Assembly: GCF_020215645.1 (NCBI RefSeq)
Contig: NZ_CP084058.1
Coordinates: 3,782,001-3,846,000 of the forward strand
DNA from: Nonomuraea gerenzanensis
Lineage (GTDB): Bacteria > Actinomycetota > Actinomycetes > Streptosporangiales > Streptosporangiaceae
Reading direction: 5' to 3'
DNA: 64,000 bases
A program made the translations under genes and the position numbers. Shown here one piece after another: positions 1 to 9,871 of the stretch. Under the pieces are notes generated by a model. It worked only from the letters and a program-made list of their open reading frames with translations. It was not told the DNA's origin and did not search any database. The number at the start of each line of letters is the position of its first letter. The stretch's first letter is position 1.

Positions 1-1
1 T

Positions 2-424
2 CCTGGCGCGGGCCTGGCGGCGCCGCAGATCGGCGTCGGGCTGCGGGTGTTCACCTACTACGTGGACGACCAGCTGGGCCACCTGATCAACCCCGACCTC
101 GACCTGTCCGCCGAGCTCGACGAGGAGGGCGAGGAGGGCTGCCTGTCCTTCCCCGGCCTGTCGTTCCCCACGCCGCGCGCCGTCCGCGCCGTCGCCAAGG
201 GCTTCAACATGCACGGCGAGCCGGTCACGCTGGAGGGCACCGACCTGATGGCCCGGTGCTTCCAGCACGAGACCGACCACCTCGACGGCGTCCTGTTCAT
301 CGACCGCATGGACCCCAAGCAGCGCAAGCTGGCCATGAAGGCCGTCCGCGAGGCGGAGTGGAGCGGCCTGTCCGCCCCCGTGATCAAGGTCTCGCCGCAC
401 GCCACCGGCGGAAAGGCACTCTGA
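2..424 (+). CDS. def: Peptide deformylase, 5' end cut by the window
   Basis: This is the C-terminal part of peptide deformylase, the metal enzyme that removes the formyl group from the N-terminal methionine of nascent proteins. All three family motifs are visible: [10 protein letters not shown] right at the window edge, EGCLSFPG (Cys metal ligand, codon at 140) and QHETDHLDG (two His ligands and the catalytic Glu, 263-289). The reading frame is open to base 2, so the true start lies outside the window. It ends with TGA at 422, only four bases before fmt, the usual def-fmt pairing: fmt adds the formyl group that def removes. The tail after HETDH is about 45 residues, as is common in actinobacterial type I enzymes. 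Confidence 0.96.
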   Translation, partial: PGAGLAAPQIGVGLRVFTYYVDDQLGHLINPDLDLSAELDEEGEEGCLSFPGLSFPTPRAVRAVAKGFNMHGEPVTLEGTDLMARCFQHETDHLDGVLFIDRMDPKQRKLAMKAVREAEWSGLSAPVIKVSPHATGGKAL

Positions 425-428
425 GAGC

Positions 429-1355
429 ATGCGTCTGGTCTTCGCGGGCACACCCGAGACGGCACTGCCGTCCCTGCGCACCCTGATCGACTCGCCCCGC
501 CACGAGGTGGTCGCGGTGGTCACCCGCCCCGACGCCCAGTCGGGCCGCGGCCGCAAGGTCCACCCCTCGCCGGTGGCCGAGCTCGCGGAGGAGGCGGGCA
601 TCGAGGTGCTGCGCCCGCAGAAGGCCGGCGACCCCGCCTTCCTCGACCGGCTCCGGGCGCTGGAGCCCGACTGCTGCCCCGTGGTCGCCTACGGCGCCCT
701 GCTGCCGCAGTCGGCGCTCGACGTGCCCCGGCACGGCTGGATCAACCTGCACTTCTCGATCCTGCCCGCCTGGCGTGGCGCCGCGCCCGTCCAGCACGCG
801 ATCCTGCACGGTGACGAGATCACCGGGGCGAGCACGTTCCAGATCGTCAAGGAGCTCGACGCCGGCCCCGTCTACGGCGTGGTCACCGAGGAGATCCGCG
901 CCTCCGACACCAGCGGGGCGCTGCTGGAGCGGCTGTCGGTCTCCGGCGCAGGGCTGCTCGCCGCCACCCTCGACGGCGTCGAGGACGGCACCCTGGAGGC
1001 CCGCCCGCAGCCCGCCGACGGGGTCACGATCGCCCCCAAGATCGCCGTCGGCGACGCGCGGGTCGACTGGGCCAAGCCCGCCATGCACGTCGATCGCCTC
1101 ATCCGGGCCTGCACGCCCAACCCTGGCGCGTGGAGCGAGTTCCGCGGGCAGCGGGTCAAGCTGGGGCCCGTGCGGGTGGTCGCGGGGGAGCGGCTGGCGC
1201 CCGGGCGGGTCGTCGCCACGAAGGCGTCGGTGCTGGTCGGCACGGCCAGTGACGCGGTGGAGCTGGGTGAGGTGCAGCCGCAGGGCAAGCGGCTGATGGG
1301 AGCCGTGGAGTGGGCCCGAGGGGTTCGCCCGGAGGGTGATGAGGTCTTCAAGTGA
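429..1355 (+). CDS. fmt: Methionyl-tRNA formyltransferase
   Basis: The 308-residue product transfers the formyl group of 10-formyl-tetrahydrofolate to Met-tRNA of the initiator type. The N-terminal formyltransferase domain opens with RLVFAGTPE and carries the catalytic trio N106, H108 and D144, in [14 protein letters not shown] and KELDAGPV, at the same numbering as the E. coli enzyme. The C-terminal tRNA-binding domain follows from about residue 205. Length is normal. The ATG at 429 lies four bases after the def stop, so the two are probably co-transcribed. The 3' end is close to, or overlaps, rsmB depending on which rsmB start is used. Confidence 0.96.
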   Translation: MRLVFAGTPETALPSLRTLIDSPRHEVVAVVTRPDAQSGRGRKVHPSPVAELAEEAGIEVLRPQKAGDPAFLDRLRALEPDCCPVVAYGALLPQSALDVPRHGWINLHFSILPAWRGAAPVQHAILHGDEITGASTFQIVKELDAGPVYGVVTEEIRASDTSGALLERLSVSGAGLLAATLDGVEDGTLEARPQPADGVTIAPKIAVGDARVDWAKPAMHVDRLIRACTPNPGAWSEFRGQRVKLGPVRVVAGERLAPGRVVATKASVLVGTASDAVELGEVQPQGKRLMGAVEWARGVRPEGDEVFK

Positions 1356-1377
1356 TCGAGCGCGAGAGTCGGCGGGG

Positions 1378-2985
1378 ATGAAGGCCAGGGGGCAGCAGGG
1401 GGCCGGCGGGAGAGGCGCCGACCGGGGCGCTGACAGAGGCGGTAGCCGGGGCGCCGATAGGGGTGGCGACAGAGGCGGTGGCCGGGGTGGCGGCGGCCAG
1501 GGGGGCGGTGGGGACCGCTCGGGAAGGCCGCGCAGGCCGTCGCGTGATCCCGCGCGCAACGCGGCCTTCGACGTCGTGCGCGCGGTGGACGAGCGCGACG
1601 CCTACGCCAACCTGCTCCTGCCGCGGATGCTGCGCGAGCGTGGCATCAAGGGGCGCGACGCCGCCCTGGCCACCGAGCTCGCCTACGGGACGCTGCGCGG
1701 GCTCGGCACCTACGACGCCATCATCGAGCTGTGCAGCGACCGCGCCCCCGACCCGGACGTGCGCGACGCGCTGCGGCTCGGCGCCCACCAGCTCCTGCGC
1801 ATGCGCGTCCCCCCGCACGCGGCCGTGGGCACCACCGTCGATCTGGTACGTCTGCGCATCGGCCCCGGAGCCGCCAAGTTCGTGAACGCGGTGCTGCGCA
1901 AGATCGGCTCCAGGACTCTTGAGGAATGGGTGCCCATCGTGGCGCCCGACCCGGCCGACGACCCCGTCGGGCACCTCGCGGTCGCCTACGGGCACCCCCG
2001 CTGGATCGTCTCCGCCTTCCGCGACGCGCTGGGCACCGCCGATGAGATGGCCGACCTGCTCGACGCCGACAACGCCCGCCCGCTGGTGACACTCGTCTCG
2101 CGGCCGGGGCGCAGCTCGGTGGAGGAGCTGGAGGACGCCGGTGCACTCCCCGGCCGCTACTCGCCGTACGCCGCGTACCTGCGTGAAGGCGATCCCGGCC
2201 AGATCGAGGCCGTCGCCGAGACGCGGGCGGCCGTTCAGGACGAGGCCAGCCAGCTCGTGGCGCTCGCCCTGACCCGGGTGCCGGTGGGCGGGGATGGTGA
2301 TGAGCTGTGGCTGGACATGTGCGCGGGGCCCGGAGGTAAGGCGGGGCTTCTGGATGCCATCGCCACCCATGGTGATCTCGCTGGGCTGGACGCGGAGGCT
2401 CGGCGGGGTGCGTCCGGGGATGCCGCGTCGGCTCCGGGAGCGGCGGTGGACGGTGGCGTCGCGGGTGATGGTGGTCCTGAGGCGTTTCCTGGTGGAGCGC
2501 GGGTGCTGGCCGCTGACGTGCAGTACCACCGGGCGCGGCTGGTCTGGGAGACGACCAGGAAGGCCTCCGTGGTCACCGCCGACGGCACCGAGCCTGCGTG
2601 GCGGCCTGGGGTCTTCGATCGCGTCATGCTCGACGCGCCCTGCACCGGGCTGGGTGCGTTGCGGCGGCGGCCTGAGGCGCGGTGGCGGCGCGATCCGGCC
2701 GGCATCGCCGAGTTGGGCAAGTTGCAGCGGCGGTTGCTCGAGACGGCGTTGGACGCCGTGCGGGCCGGGGGTGTCGTGGCGTATGTGACGTGTTCGCCGC
2801 ATCTGGCCGAGACTCGGGTTGTGGTGGCTGATGTGATGGCGCGGAGGAAGGACGTCGAGCAGTTGGACGCCCGTGACTTTCTGCCCGAGGTCGAGGCGCT
2901 CGGTGATGGGCCGCACGCCCAGTTCTGGCCGCATCGGCACGGCACCGACGCGATGTTCCTGGCCCTGCTGCGCAAGACCTCCTGA
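1378..2985 (+). CDS. rsmB: 16S rRNA (cytosine-967 C5)-methyltransferase
   Basis: RsmB (Sun/Fmu) methylates C967 of 16S rRNA with S-adenosylmethionine. The product (535 aa from the ATG at 1378) has a Gly/Arg/Asp-rich tail (residues about 1-50), a NusB-like RNA-binding domain (about 60-190) and a Rossmann methyltransferase domain. That domain carries the SAM loop DMCAGPGGK near residue 311 and two catalytic cysteines, C422 in DAPCTGLG and C472 in VTCSPH. I chose the ATG at 1378 because GGCGGGG lies just before it; GTG 1336 or ATG 1339 in the same frame would overlap fmt. An extra Gly/Ala-rich stretch (about residues 338-376, bases 2389-2505) interrupts the methyltransferase fold right after the SAM loop strand. 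From about 2280 the codons use more T and A at third positions than the first half. Confidence 0.93.
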   Translation: MKARGQQGAGGRGADRGADRGGSRGADRGGDRGGGRGGGGQGGGGDRSGRPRRPSRDPARNAAFDVVRAVDERDAYANLLLPRMLRERGIKGRDAALATELAYGTLRGLGTYDAIIELCSDRAPDPDVRDALRLGAHQLLRMRVPPHAAVGTTVDLVRLRIGPGAAKFVNAVLRKIGSRTLEEWVPIVAPDPADDPVGHLAVAYGHPRWIVSAFRDALGTADEMADLLDADNARPLVTLVSRPGRSSVEELEDAGALPGRYSPYAAYLREGDPGQIEAVAETRAAVQDEASQLVALALTRVPVGGDGDELWLDMCAGPGGKAGLLDAIATHGDLAGLDAEARRGASGDAASAPGAAVDGGVAGDGGPEAFPGGARVLAADVQYHRARLVWETTRKASVVTADGTEPAWRPGVFDRVMLDAPCTGLGALRRRPEARWRRDPAGIAELGKLQRRLLETALDAVRAGGVVAYVTCSPHLAETRVVVADVMARRKDVEQLDARDFLPEVEALGDGPHAQFWPHRHGTDAMFLALLRKTS

Positions 2986-3014
2986 GGCGGCCGGTCGCAC
3001 AGGCCGAGCCGCCT
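2985..3014 (+). terminator. Possible terminator hairpin after rsmB
   Basis: The arms AGGCGGC (2985-2991) and GCCGCCT (3008-3014) pair perfectly. An inner CGG/CCG extends the stem past a one-base bulge. There is no T-run, which is common for actinobacterial terminators. The rpe promoter follows directly. Confidence 0.4.
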
Positions 3015-3050
3015 GCCGTACCGCCGTCGGGCGGGGGCGGGGCGGGTCAC

Positions 3051-3056
3051 TAGACT
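3051..3056 (+). promoter_or_regulatory. -10 box of the rpe promoter
   Basis: TAGACT matches the TANNNT -10 consensus and ends 9 bases before the rpe ATG. The predicted start of transcription is therefore at or within a few bases of the start codon. AGGGGG between the two could still act as a ribosome site if transcription starts early. Confidence 0.5.
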
Positions 3057-3065
3057 AGGGGGATC

Positions 3066-3728
3066 ATGGCCGTACAGATCTCGCCCAGCATCCTCGCCGC
3101 CGACTTCGCCAGGCTCGCCGACGAGGCCGCCGCCGTGCCGAACGCCGACTGGCTGCACGTCGACGTCATGGACTACCACTTCGTGCCCAACCTGACCCTT
3201 GGGCTGCCCGTGGTCGAGGCGTTGCGCAAGGCGACCGACACGCCGCTCGACTGCCATCTCATGATCGCCGACCCCGACCGCTGGGCGCCGCAGTACGCGG
3301 AGGCCGGAGCGGGGAGCGTCACGATCCACGCGGAGGCGGCCAAGGCGCCCATCCGGACGCTGCGCGAGATCCGCTCGCTCGGCGCGCGGGCCGGGCTGGC
3401 GCTCAATCCCGCCACCGCCGTCGAGCCCTACGAGGACCTGCTCGGCGAGGTCGACATGCTGCTGCTGATGACGGTGGAGCCCGGGTTCGGGGGGCAGAAG
3501 TTCCTCGATGTGGTGCTGCCGAAGGTCCGGCGGGCCCGGGAGCTGATCGGGCGGCACGGCGGGCGGGTCTGGTTGCAGGTCGACGGTGGGGTGGATGCCG
3601 GCACCATCGAGCGGTGCGCCGAGGCGGGGGCCGACGTGTTCGTGGCGGGCAGTGCCGTTTACGGGACGTCCGACCCCGTGGCGGCGATCGACGGGCTGCG
3701 TGCTGCCGCCAATCGCGTCAGCTCCTGA
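3066..3728 (+). CDS. rpe: Ribulose-phosphate 3-epimerase
   Basis: This TIM-barrel enzyme of the pentose phosphate pathway interconverts ribulose 5-phosphate and xylulose 5-phosphate. The 220 residues are a standard length. The family signatures are present: [13 protein letters not shown] at the N terminus, the metal-binding segment [28 protein letters not shown] and the phosphate and acid site VDGGVD. ATG at 3066 gives a full N terminus and sits just behind a TAGACT -10 box. It follows rsmB as in many actinomycetes, but its own promoter suggests separate control. No structural oddities were seen. Confidence 0.96.
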   Translation: MAVQISPSILAADFARLADEAAAVPNADWLHVDVMDYHFVPNLTLGLPVVEALRKATDTPLDCHLMIADPDRWAPQYAEAGAGSVTIHAEAAKAPIRTLREIRSLGARAGLALNPATAVEPYEDLLGEVDMLLLMTVEPGFGGQKFLDVVLPKVRRARELIGRHGGRVWLQVDGGVDAGTIERCAEAGADVFVAGSAVYGTSDPVAAIDGLRAAANRVSS

Positions 3729-3763
3729 CATGAAGGTCGCCTCACCTGGGTAACCATCCACTT

Positions 3764-4573
3764 ATGAGCGACCATGGCATCTTCGGGCCCCGCTCGGTGA
3801 CGTGGCGGGTGATGGGTGAGCCGATCCTGCTCGTGGGCGGGATCCGCGCGCTGCTGATGCAGGGCCTGCATCCGAGGGCGATGCGCGGCGTGCTGCAGAA
3901 CTCCGCCTTGATGGATCCGCATGAAGCCTGGTCCCGGTTCGTACGGACCACGGAGTTCGTCCGTGTGCGCACCTACGGCACCCACGCCGAGGTCGAGCGC
4001 GCGGGCCGGCGCGTGCGCAAGATCCATGCCAAGCTGACCGCGCACGATCCCGACACCGGGGTCACCTTCCGGCTCGACGACCCCGACGCGCTGCGCTGGG
4101 TGCACGTGGGCGAGGTCGACTCCTACCTGTCGGTCGCCCGCCGCGCCGGGGTCCGGTTGTCGGACGCCGAGGCCGACACGTTCGTGGCCGAGTGGCGGCG
4201 GGCCGCCGAGGTCGTGGGGCTGGCGGCGGAGGACGTGCCGGGTTCGGTGGCCGAGTTGCACGACTACATCGAGGCCGAGCGTCCGGACCTGCGGTTCGTG
4301 CCCGAGGCGGCGCACCCGCTGCGCATGTCGCTCAACGCCCCGCTGCCGCGCCTGCTCACCCCGCTCAAGCCGGCGATGCCCGCGCTGACGCTGCTGGCGT
4401 TCGCGACGCTGCCGCGCTGGGCCAGGCGACTGTACGGGCTGCCCGCCACGCCGATCGGCGACCTGTGGGCGACCGCGACGCTGCGTACCCTGCACACGGG
4501 GCTCGGCCTGGTCCCCGGGCACGTCCGCTACAGCCCGGCGGCGCGGCGCGCGCAGCGGCTGATGGCCGCCTGA
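3764..4573 (+). CDS. MpaB-type (DUF2236) oxygenase family protein
   Basis: The 269-residue product matches the DUF2236 family, which includes the fungal oxygenase MpaB and latex-clearing proteins, on its overall pattern: GPRSVTWRVMGEPILLVGG at the start, LMQGLHPRAMRGV, TTEFVRVRTYGT, and LRWVHVGEVDSYL in the middle. Characterised members bind heme and act on hydrophobic substrates, but the substrate here is unknown and cannot be read from sequence. ATG 3764 is preceded by TAACCAT, close to a -10 box, and lacks a clear ribosome site, so it may be leaderless. It stands alone between rpe and the riboflavin leader. Confidence 0.82.
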   Translation: MSDHGIFGPRSVTWRVMGEPILLVGGIRALLMQGLHPRAMRGVLQNSALMDPHEAWSRFVRTTEFVRVRTYGTHAEVERAGRRVRKIHAKLTAHDPDTGVTFRLDDPDALRWVHVGEVDSYLSVARRAGVRLSDAEADTFVAEWRRAAEVVGLAAEDVPGSVAELHDYIEAERPDLRFVPEAAHPLRMSLNAPLPRLLTPLKPAMPALTLLAFATLPRWARRLYGLPATPIGDLWATATLRTLHTGLGLVPGHVRYSPAARRAQRLMAA

Positions 4574-4654
4574 AGCGAGCGCTTGCTAGGTTTTGCCGGG
4601 GTGGTCGCGTGCTCGGTCACCGGCATGGCAAACTGGTACGAGAAGAGAGCTAGC

Positions 4655-4785
4655 GTGCTCCGGGGTCGGTGAAATTCCGAACCGGCGGTGACAGTCCGCG
4701 ACCCGGCCGATGCCATCGGCCGGTTGACTCGGTGAAATTCCGGGACCGACGGTTAAAGTCCGGATGGGAGGAAGCGCGCGAGGTT
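4655..4785 (+). promoter_or_regulatory. FMN riboswitch (RFN element)
   Basis: The leader of the riboflavin operon shows the conserved RFN core. It opens with CTCCGGGGTCGGTGAAATTCC, has the arm GGCGGTGACAGTCCGCGACC, repeats GGTGAAATTCCGGGACC, and closes with GTCCGGATGGGAGGAAGCGCG. FMN binding is known to switch such operons off. The downstream stretch to ribD (4786-4896) has a C-rich segment CCCCCGGGG near 4847 that could pair with ACCCGGGG by the ribosome site AGGAG at 4884. Translational control is therefore likely, but that pairing is inference. Confidence 0.93.
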
Positions 4786-4896
4786 GTCCGGCGTCCCAGC
4801 CGGGCGGCCTGCTGTGGTGCACGTGTCGGCATCATGGCGAAATATCCCCCGGGGCCCGCCGTGGCTTGAAGCTACTGGCGAGTAGGAGACCCGGGG

Positions 4897-6129
4897 TTGC
4901 AGACACCCGCGCAGGACATCGCGCACATGGCGCGCGCCATCGAGCTGGCCGCGCTCGGCCACGGCACCACCAGTCCCAACCCCGTCGTGGGCTGCGTCGT
5001 GCTGGACGCCGCCGGGCAGGTCGCCGGCGAGGGCTTCCACGCGTACGCCGGTGGGCCGCACGCCGAGGTCGTCGCCCTGGCGCAGGCGGGGGAGCGGGCC
5101 CGCGGCGGCACCGCGTACGTGACGCTGGAGCCCTGCGACCACACCGGCAGGACGGGGCCGTGCAGCCGGGCGCTGCTGGCGGCGGGGGTGGCACGAGTGG
5201 TGATCGCCGTGTCCGACCCCAACCCGAAGGCGGCCGGTGGGGCGGCTCGGCTGCGGGAGCACGGGGTGGCGGTCACGTCCGGGGTGCTGCGGGAGGCGGC
5301 CGAGCGGGGCAACGAGGAGTGGCTGACGTACGTACGGCTCGGGCGGTCGCACGTGACCTGGAAGTTCGCCGCCACGCTCGACGGGCGGTCGGCGGCCGAG
5401 GACGGGACCAGCAAGTGGATCACCTCCGCTGAGGCGAGGGCCGACGTGCACCGGCTGCGGGCCGCCTCCGACGCGATCGTCGCCGGGATCGGCACCGTGC
5501 TGGCCGACGACGCCCGGCTCACCGCCCGCCCGGCCGGCCGCTCGGGTGGGGCGCCGGGAGACGGCACGGATGCCGTCCACACGATGCGGAGCGCCACGGA
5601 GGGCTCCGGCGCTGGGCGCGAGGGCGGGGCGGGACCTGAGGGCGCGGGATCTGAGGGCAGCGCCTGGCGCGAGGGCGGCCGGGGGCGGGTGCCGTTGCGG
5701 GTCGTGGTGGATCCGGACGCCAGGACACCCCAGTCCGCCCGCGTGCTCGACGACCAGGCCCCCACCCTCATCGCCGTCGCCGACGACACCGACACCTCGC
5801 TCAAGGCCGACCTGGTGCGCCTGCCCCGCCGCGACACCGGCCTCGACCTGGAGGCGCTGCTGCGGGAGCTGGCCGCGCGGGACGTGGTGAGCGTGTTCCT
5901 GGAGGGCGGCCCGACGCTGGCCGGCTCGTTCGTGCGGCGAGGGCTGGTCGATCGGGTGGTGGCGTACCTGGCGCCGGCGTTGCTGGGGTCCGGGCGGGCG
6001 GCGCTGGGTGCGGCCGGGGTGGGGACGATCGGTGAGCTCCACCGCCTGACATTTGACGAAATTTCCCCTATTGGGCCGGATGTGCGGCTTGTTGCCCGGC
6101 CCCTTACCCAACCAGGCAGGGAGAAGTGA
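4897..6129 (+). CDS. ribD: Bifunctional riboflavin deaminase/reductase RibD
   Basis: RibD carries out the second and third steps of riboflavin synthesis: deamination of the pyrimidine product of GTP cyclohydrolase II, then NADPH reduction of its ribosyl group. The deaminase domain (residues about 1-145) has the zinc motif HAEVVAL with PCDHTGRTGPCS. The reductase domain starts near KFAATLDGRSA and ends near GRAALGAAGVG. The TTG start at 4897 is chosen because AGGAG lies 9 bases upstream and the deaminase helix starts directly. Between about 5536 and 5688 the reductase domain carries some 50 extra residues rich in Gly, Glu, Ser and Ala, so the protein is longer (410 aa) than the usual 350-370. 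The stop overlaps the ribE ATG (TGATG). Confidence 0.95.
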   Translation: MQTPAQDIAHMARAIELAALGHGTTSPNPVVGCVVLDAAGQVAGEGFHAYAGGPHAEVVALAQAGERARGGTAYVTLEPCDHTGRTGPCSRALLAAGVARVVIAVSDPNPKAAGGAARLREHGVAVTSGVLREAAERGNEEWLTYVRLGRSHVTWKFAATLDGRSAAEDGTSKWITSAEARADVHRLRAASDAIVAGIGTVLADDARLTARPAGRSGGAPGDGTDAVHTMRSATEGSGAGREGGAGPEGAGSEGSAWREGGRGRVPLRVVVDPDARTPQSARVLDDQAPTLIAVADDTDTSLKADLVRLPRRDTGLDLEALLRELAARDVVSVFLEGGPTLAGSFVRRGLVDRVVAYLAPALLGSGRAALGAAGVGTIGELHRLTFDEISPIGPDVRLVARPLTQPGREK

Positions 6130-6719
6130 TGTTCACCGGAATCATTGAGGAAAAGGGCGAAGTGGTGGCCATCGAGCAGGCGGGCGGCGGCGCCCTGCTG
6201 TCGGTGCGCGGCCCGGTCGTCACCTCCGACGCCAAGCACGGCGACTCGATCGCCGTCAACGGCGTGTGCCTCACGGTCGTGGAGGTCAAGGACGACGTGT
6301 TCACCGTGGACGTGATCAAGGAGTCGCTCGACCGCAGCTCCCTGGGCGGCCTCGCCGAGGGCTCCGCGGTGAACCTGGAGCGCGCCGTACGCGCCGACCA
6401 GCGCCTCGGCGGCCACATCGTGCAGGGCCATGTGGACGGCACCGCCGTGCTGCTGTCCCGCGACCCCGGCGAGAGCTGGGACGACCTGCGTTTCTCCCTG
6501 CCCGAGCCGATCGCCCCCTACGTGGCGGAGAAGGGCTCGATCGCCATCGACGGAATCAGCCTGACGGTCACGACGGTTGACGACGACAGCTTCGGTGTGA
6601 GCCTCATCCCGACCACGCTGAAGCTCACCACGATGGGCGAGCGGCAGGTGGGCGACGTGGTCAACATCGAGGTGGACGTGATCGCGAAGTATGTGGAGAG
6701 GCTGGTGGTCAGGAAATGA
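6129..6719 (+). CDS. ribE: Riboflavin synthase alpha chain
   Basis: This enzyme dismutates two 6,7-dimethyl-8-ribityllumazine molecules into riboflavin and the pyrimidine substrate of RibH. The 196 residues form two lumazine-binding barrels, starting MFTGIIEEKGEV and, for the second, GHIVQGHVDGTA. SIAVNGVCLTV and SIAIDGISLTV are the paired repeat motifs. ATG 6129 overlaps the ribD stop by one base, and its own stop overlaps the next start as ATGA at 6716, so translation is coupled along the operon. Length and motifs are standard. Some genomes call this gene ribC. Confidence 0.96.
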   Translation: MFTGIIEEKGEVVAIEQAGGGALLSVRGPVVTSDAKHGDSIAVNGVCLTVVEVKDDVFTVDVIKESLDRSSLGGLAEGSAVNLERAVRADQRLGGHIVQGHVDGTAVLLSRDPGESWDDLRFSLPEPIAPYVAEKGSIAIDGISLTVTTVDDDSFGVSLIPTTLKLTTMGERQVGDVVNIEVDVIAKYVERLVVRK

Positions 6720-7371
6720 ACTGGCTCAACGCCGGATTTGAGATCTTCGACACGCATGTCCTCTGGACCGACCTGGTGGGCAACATCGCCGCCCTGGCCA
6801 CGGTCCTGCTCGCCATGCGCACGTCGATGTGGACGTGGCCGGTGCAGTTCGCCGGGGCGGTGCTGCTGTTCGCCGCCTCGATCAACGCGCACGTCACCGG
6901 CAACGCGCTGAAGCAGGCGCTGTTCGCGGGCCTGGCGATCTACGGCTGGTGGGCGTGGCGGCGCGGCACCCAGGGCGGCGGTCAACTGGCGATCAGGCCC
7001 GCCCACTGGTGGGAGCGCTCGATGCTGATCGGCGTCATGCTGGTGGGCACGGCCGTCGTCGGGGTGCTGTTCTACGTGACGGGCCTGTCGTGGGGCGCTT
7101 CCGTGCCGGGGGTCAAGGGCATGGCGCTGGTGGCCGCCGACGCCTACATCTTCGTCGGCAGCGCGATGGCCACCTGGGCGCAGGGCAGGGCGCTGGTGGA
7201 CTTCTGGATCGTGTGGGTGGCGGTGGACCTGGTCGGGGTGCCGCTGGCGTTCAGCTCGGGGCTGGTGGTCTCCGGAGCCGTGTACGGCGTGTTCTTCGTG
7301 CTGGTCCTGGTCGGATTCGTGAAGTGGCTGCGTGAGTACCGCACGGGGCCGCTGGGAGTGGCGGTGGCGCA

Positions 7372-7375
<4 letters not shown>
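6716..7375 (+). CDS. ribM: PnuC-family vitamin transporter, probably RibM riboflavin transporter
   Basis: The 219-residue membrane protein has about seven hydrophobic segments and belongs to the PnuC family. These are facilitators for vitamin precursors such as nicotinamide riboside; the Trp-rich segments MWTWPVQF and YGWWAWRRG fit. Actinobacterial relatives encoded inside riboflavin operons (RibM/PnuX) are known riboflavin transporters. Here the gene lies between ribE and ribBA behind an FMN riboswitch, sharing ATGA with ribE and GTGA with ribBA, which supports riboflavin over nicotinamide riboside. A true PnuC cannot be excluded from sequence alone. Confidence 0.85.
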
Positions 7376-9056
<1,681 letters not shown>

Positions 9057-9063
9057 CCTGCGG

Positions 9064-9069
9064 TAGGTT
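9064..9069 (+). promoter_or_regulatory. -10 box for a leaderless PH-domain gene
   Basis: TAGGTT matches TANNNT and ends exactly 6 bases before the GTG at 9076, the geometry of actinobacterial leaderless promoters. No ribosome site lies before that GTG. Confidence 0.5.
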
Positions 9070-9075
9070 TCCCTC

Positions 9076-9528
9076 GTGTCAGAGCCCGTATCCCCTCCGC
9101 CCCTGCCCGTCACCTGGCGCCCGCGCCGGGGCCGCGTCGTCGCCTACGGCTTCGCGGCCGTGATCGTGCTGGGGGCGGTGGTGATGGCGGTCTTCATCGC
9201 GCAGCCGTTCAAGCTGCCCGACCGGGTGGCCATCGTGGCGTTCGGCTGCGCGGTGGCCTGGGTGCTGCACCTGCTGGGGCGGGTGCGGGTGGAGGCCGAC
9301 GACGAGGGCCTGACGATCGTCAACGCGGTGCGTACGCAGCGGGTGACGTGGCCGGAGGTGCTCGGGGTCACGATGGTGGTCGGCGACCCGTGGCCGCGGC
9401 TCGACCTGTCGGACGGGCGTACGGTCGGGGCCATGGGGATCCAGGGCTCGGAGAAGGCCCGCGCCCGCCGGGCCACGGCGGAGCTGCGGGCGCTGATCCG
9501 GGAGCGCGGCGAGGCGCGCGAGGCCTAG
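9076..9528 (+). CDS. Membrane-anchored bacterial PH-domain protein
   Basis: The 150-residue protein has two membrane segments (about residues 22-45 and 50-68) followed by a small beta domain of the bacterial PH type (bPH6-like). The pattern runs RVRVEADDEGLTIVNAVRTQRVTWPEVLGV and then DLSDGRTVGAMGI. Proteins of this kind commonly follow ribH in actinobacteria, but their role is not established. The GTG start at 9076 fits the -10 box at 9064. The stop codon shares the bases CTAG with the stop of the convergent small gene on the minus strand. Confidence 0.78.
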   Translation: MSEPVSPPPLPVTWRPRRGRVVAYGFAAVIVLGAVVMAVFIAQPFKLPDRVAIVAFGCAVAWVLHLLGRVRVEADDEGLTIVNAVRTQRVTWPEVLGVTMVVGDPWPRLDLSDGRTVGAMGIQGSEKARARRATAELRALIRERGEAREA

Positions 9529-9773
9529 CCCGGCTCGGCGAACAGCTCCTCCACCGTGTCGACGGTGAGGATGCGGATCAGCCACCGCTGGAGCAGCTCC
9601 AGATCCTCGCAGGTGGCGATGGCTTCGCGTTTCTCCTGGCTGACCCACAGGAAGCGGGTCTGCAGGGCGACGTCGATCGCCCTGCGGGCGGCGGTGATCT
9701 TGCGTTGCTCTCTCGTTGCCGGGGTCACGTGGTGGTCGTCCCACGACTCCGGCATGCCGGGGGGTACGGGCAC
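9525..9773 (-). CDS. Small conserved-looking protein of unknown function
   Basis: I do not recognise this 82-residue protein. It is soluble, mostly helical and acidic at the C terminus (DTVEELFAEPG), with a central ATREQRKITAARRAIDVA segment and one Cys in IATCEDLELLQRW. GTG at 9773 has AAGGA nine bases upstream and a TAAGCT -10 box at 9804-9809, so it looks like a genuine transcription unit. Codon use is GC3-rich in this frame. Its stop overlaps the stop of the PH-domain gene. A shorter start at ATG 9755 is possible. Confidence 0.62.
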   Translation of the reverse strand: MPVPPGMPESWDDHHVTPATREQRKITAARRAIDVALQTRFLWVSQEKREAIATCEDLELLQRWLIRILTVDTVEELFAEPG

Positions 9774-9859
9774 GCCTGGTCGTCCTTTCGGTCGGTGAGC
9801 AAGAGCTTACATGCTGTGATGGTCACTTCGGGTGATTATCGCCGAAGCGAGTGGCGACG

Positions 9860-9865
9860 TAGCCT
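9860..9865 (+). promoter_or_regulatory. -10 box for leaderless coxD
   Basis: TAGCCT matches TANNNT and ends 6 bases before GTG 9872. This supports leaderless transcription of the cox-type accessory operon. Confidence 0.45.
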
Positions 9866-9871
9866 GAAGGC

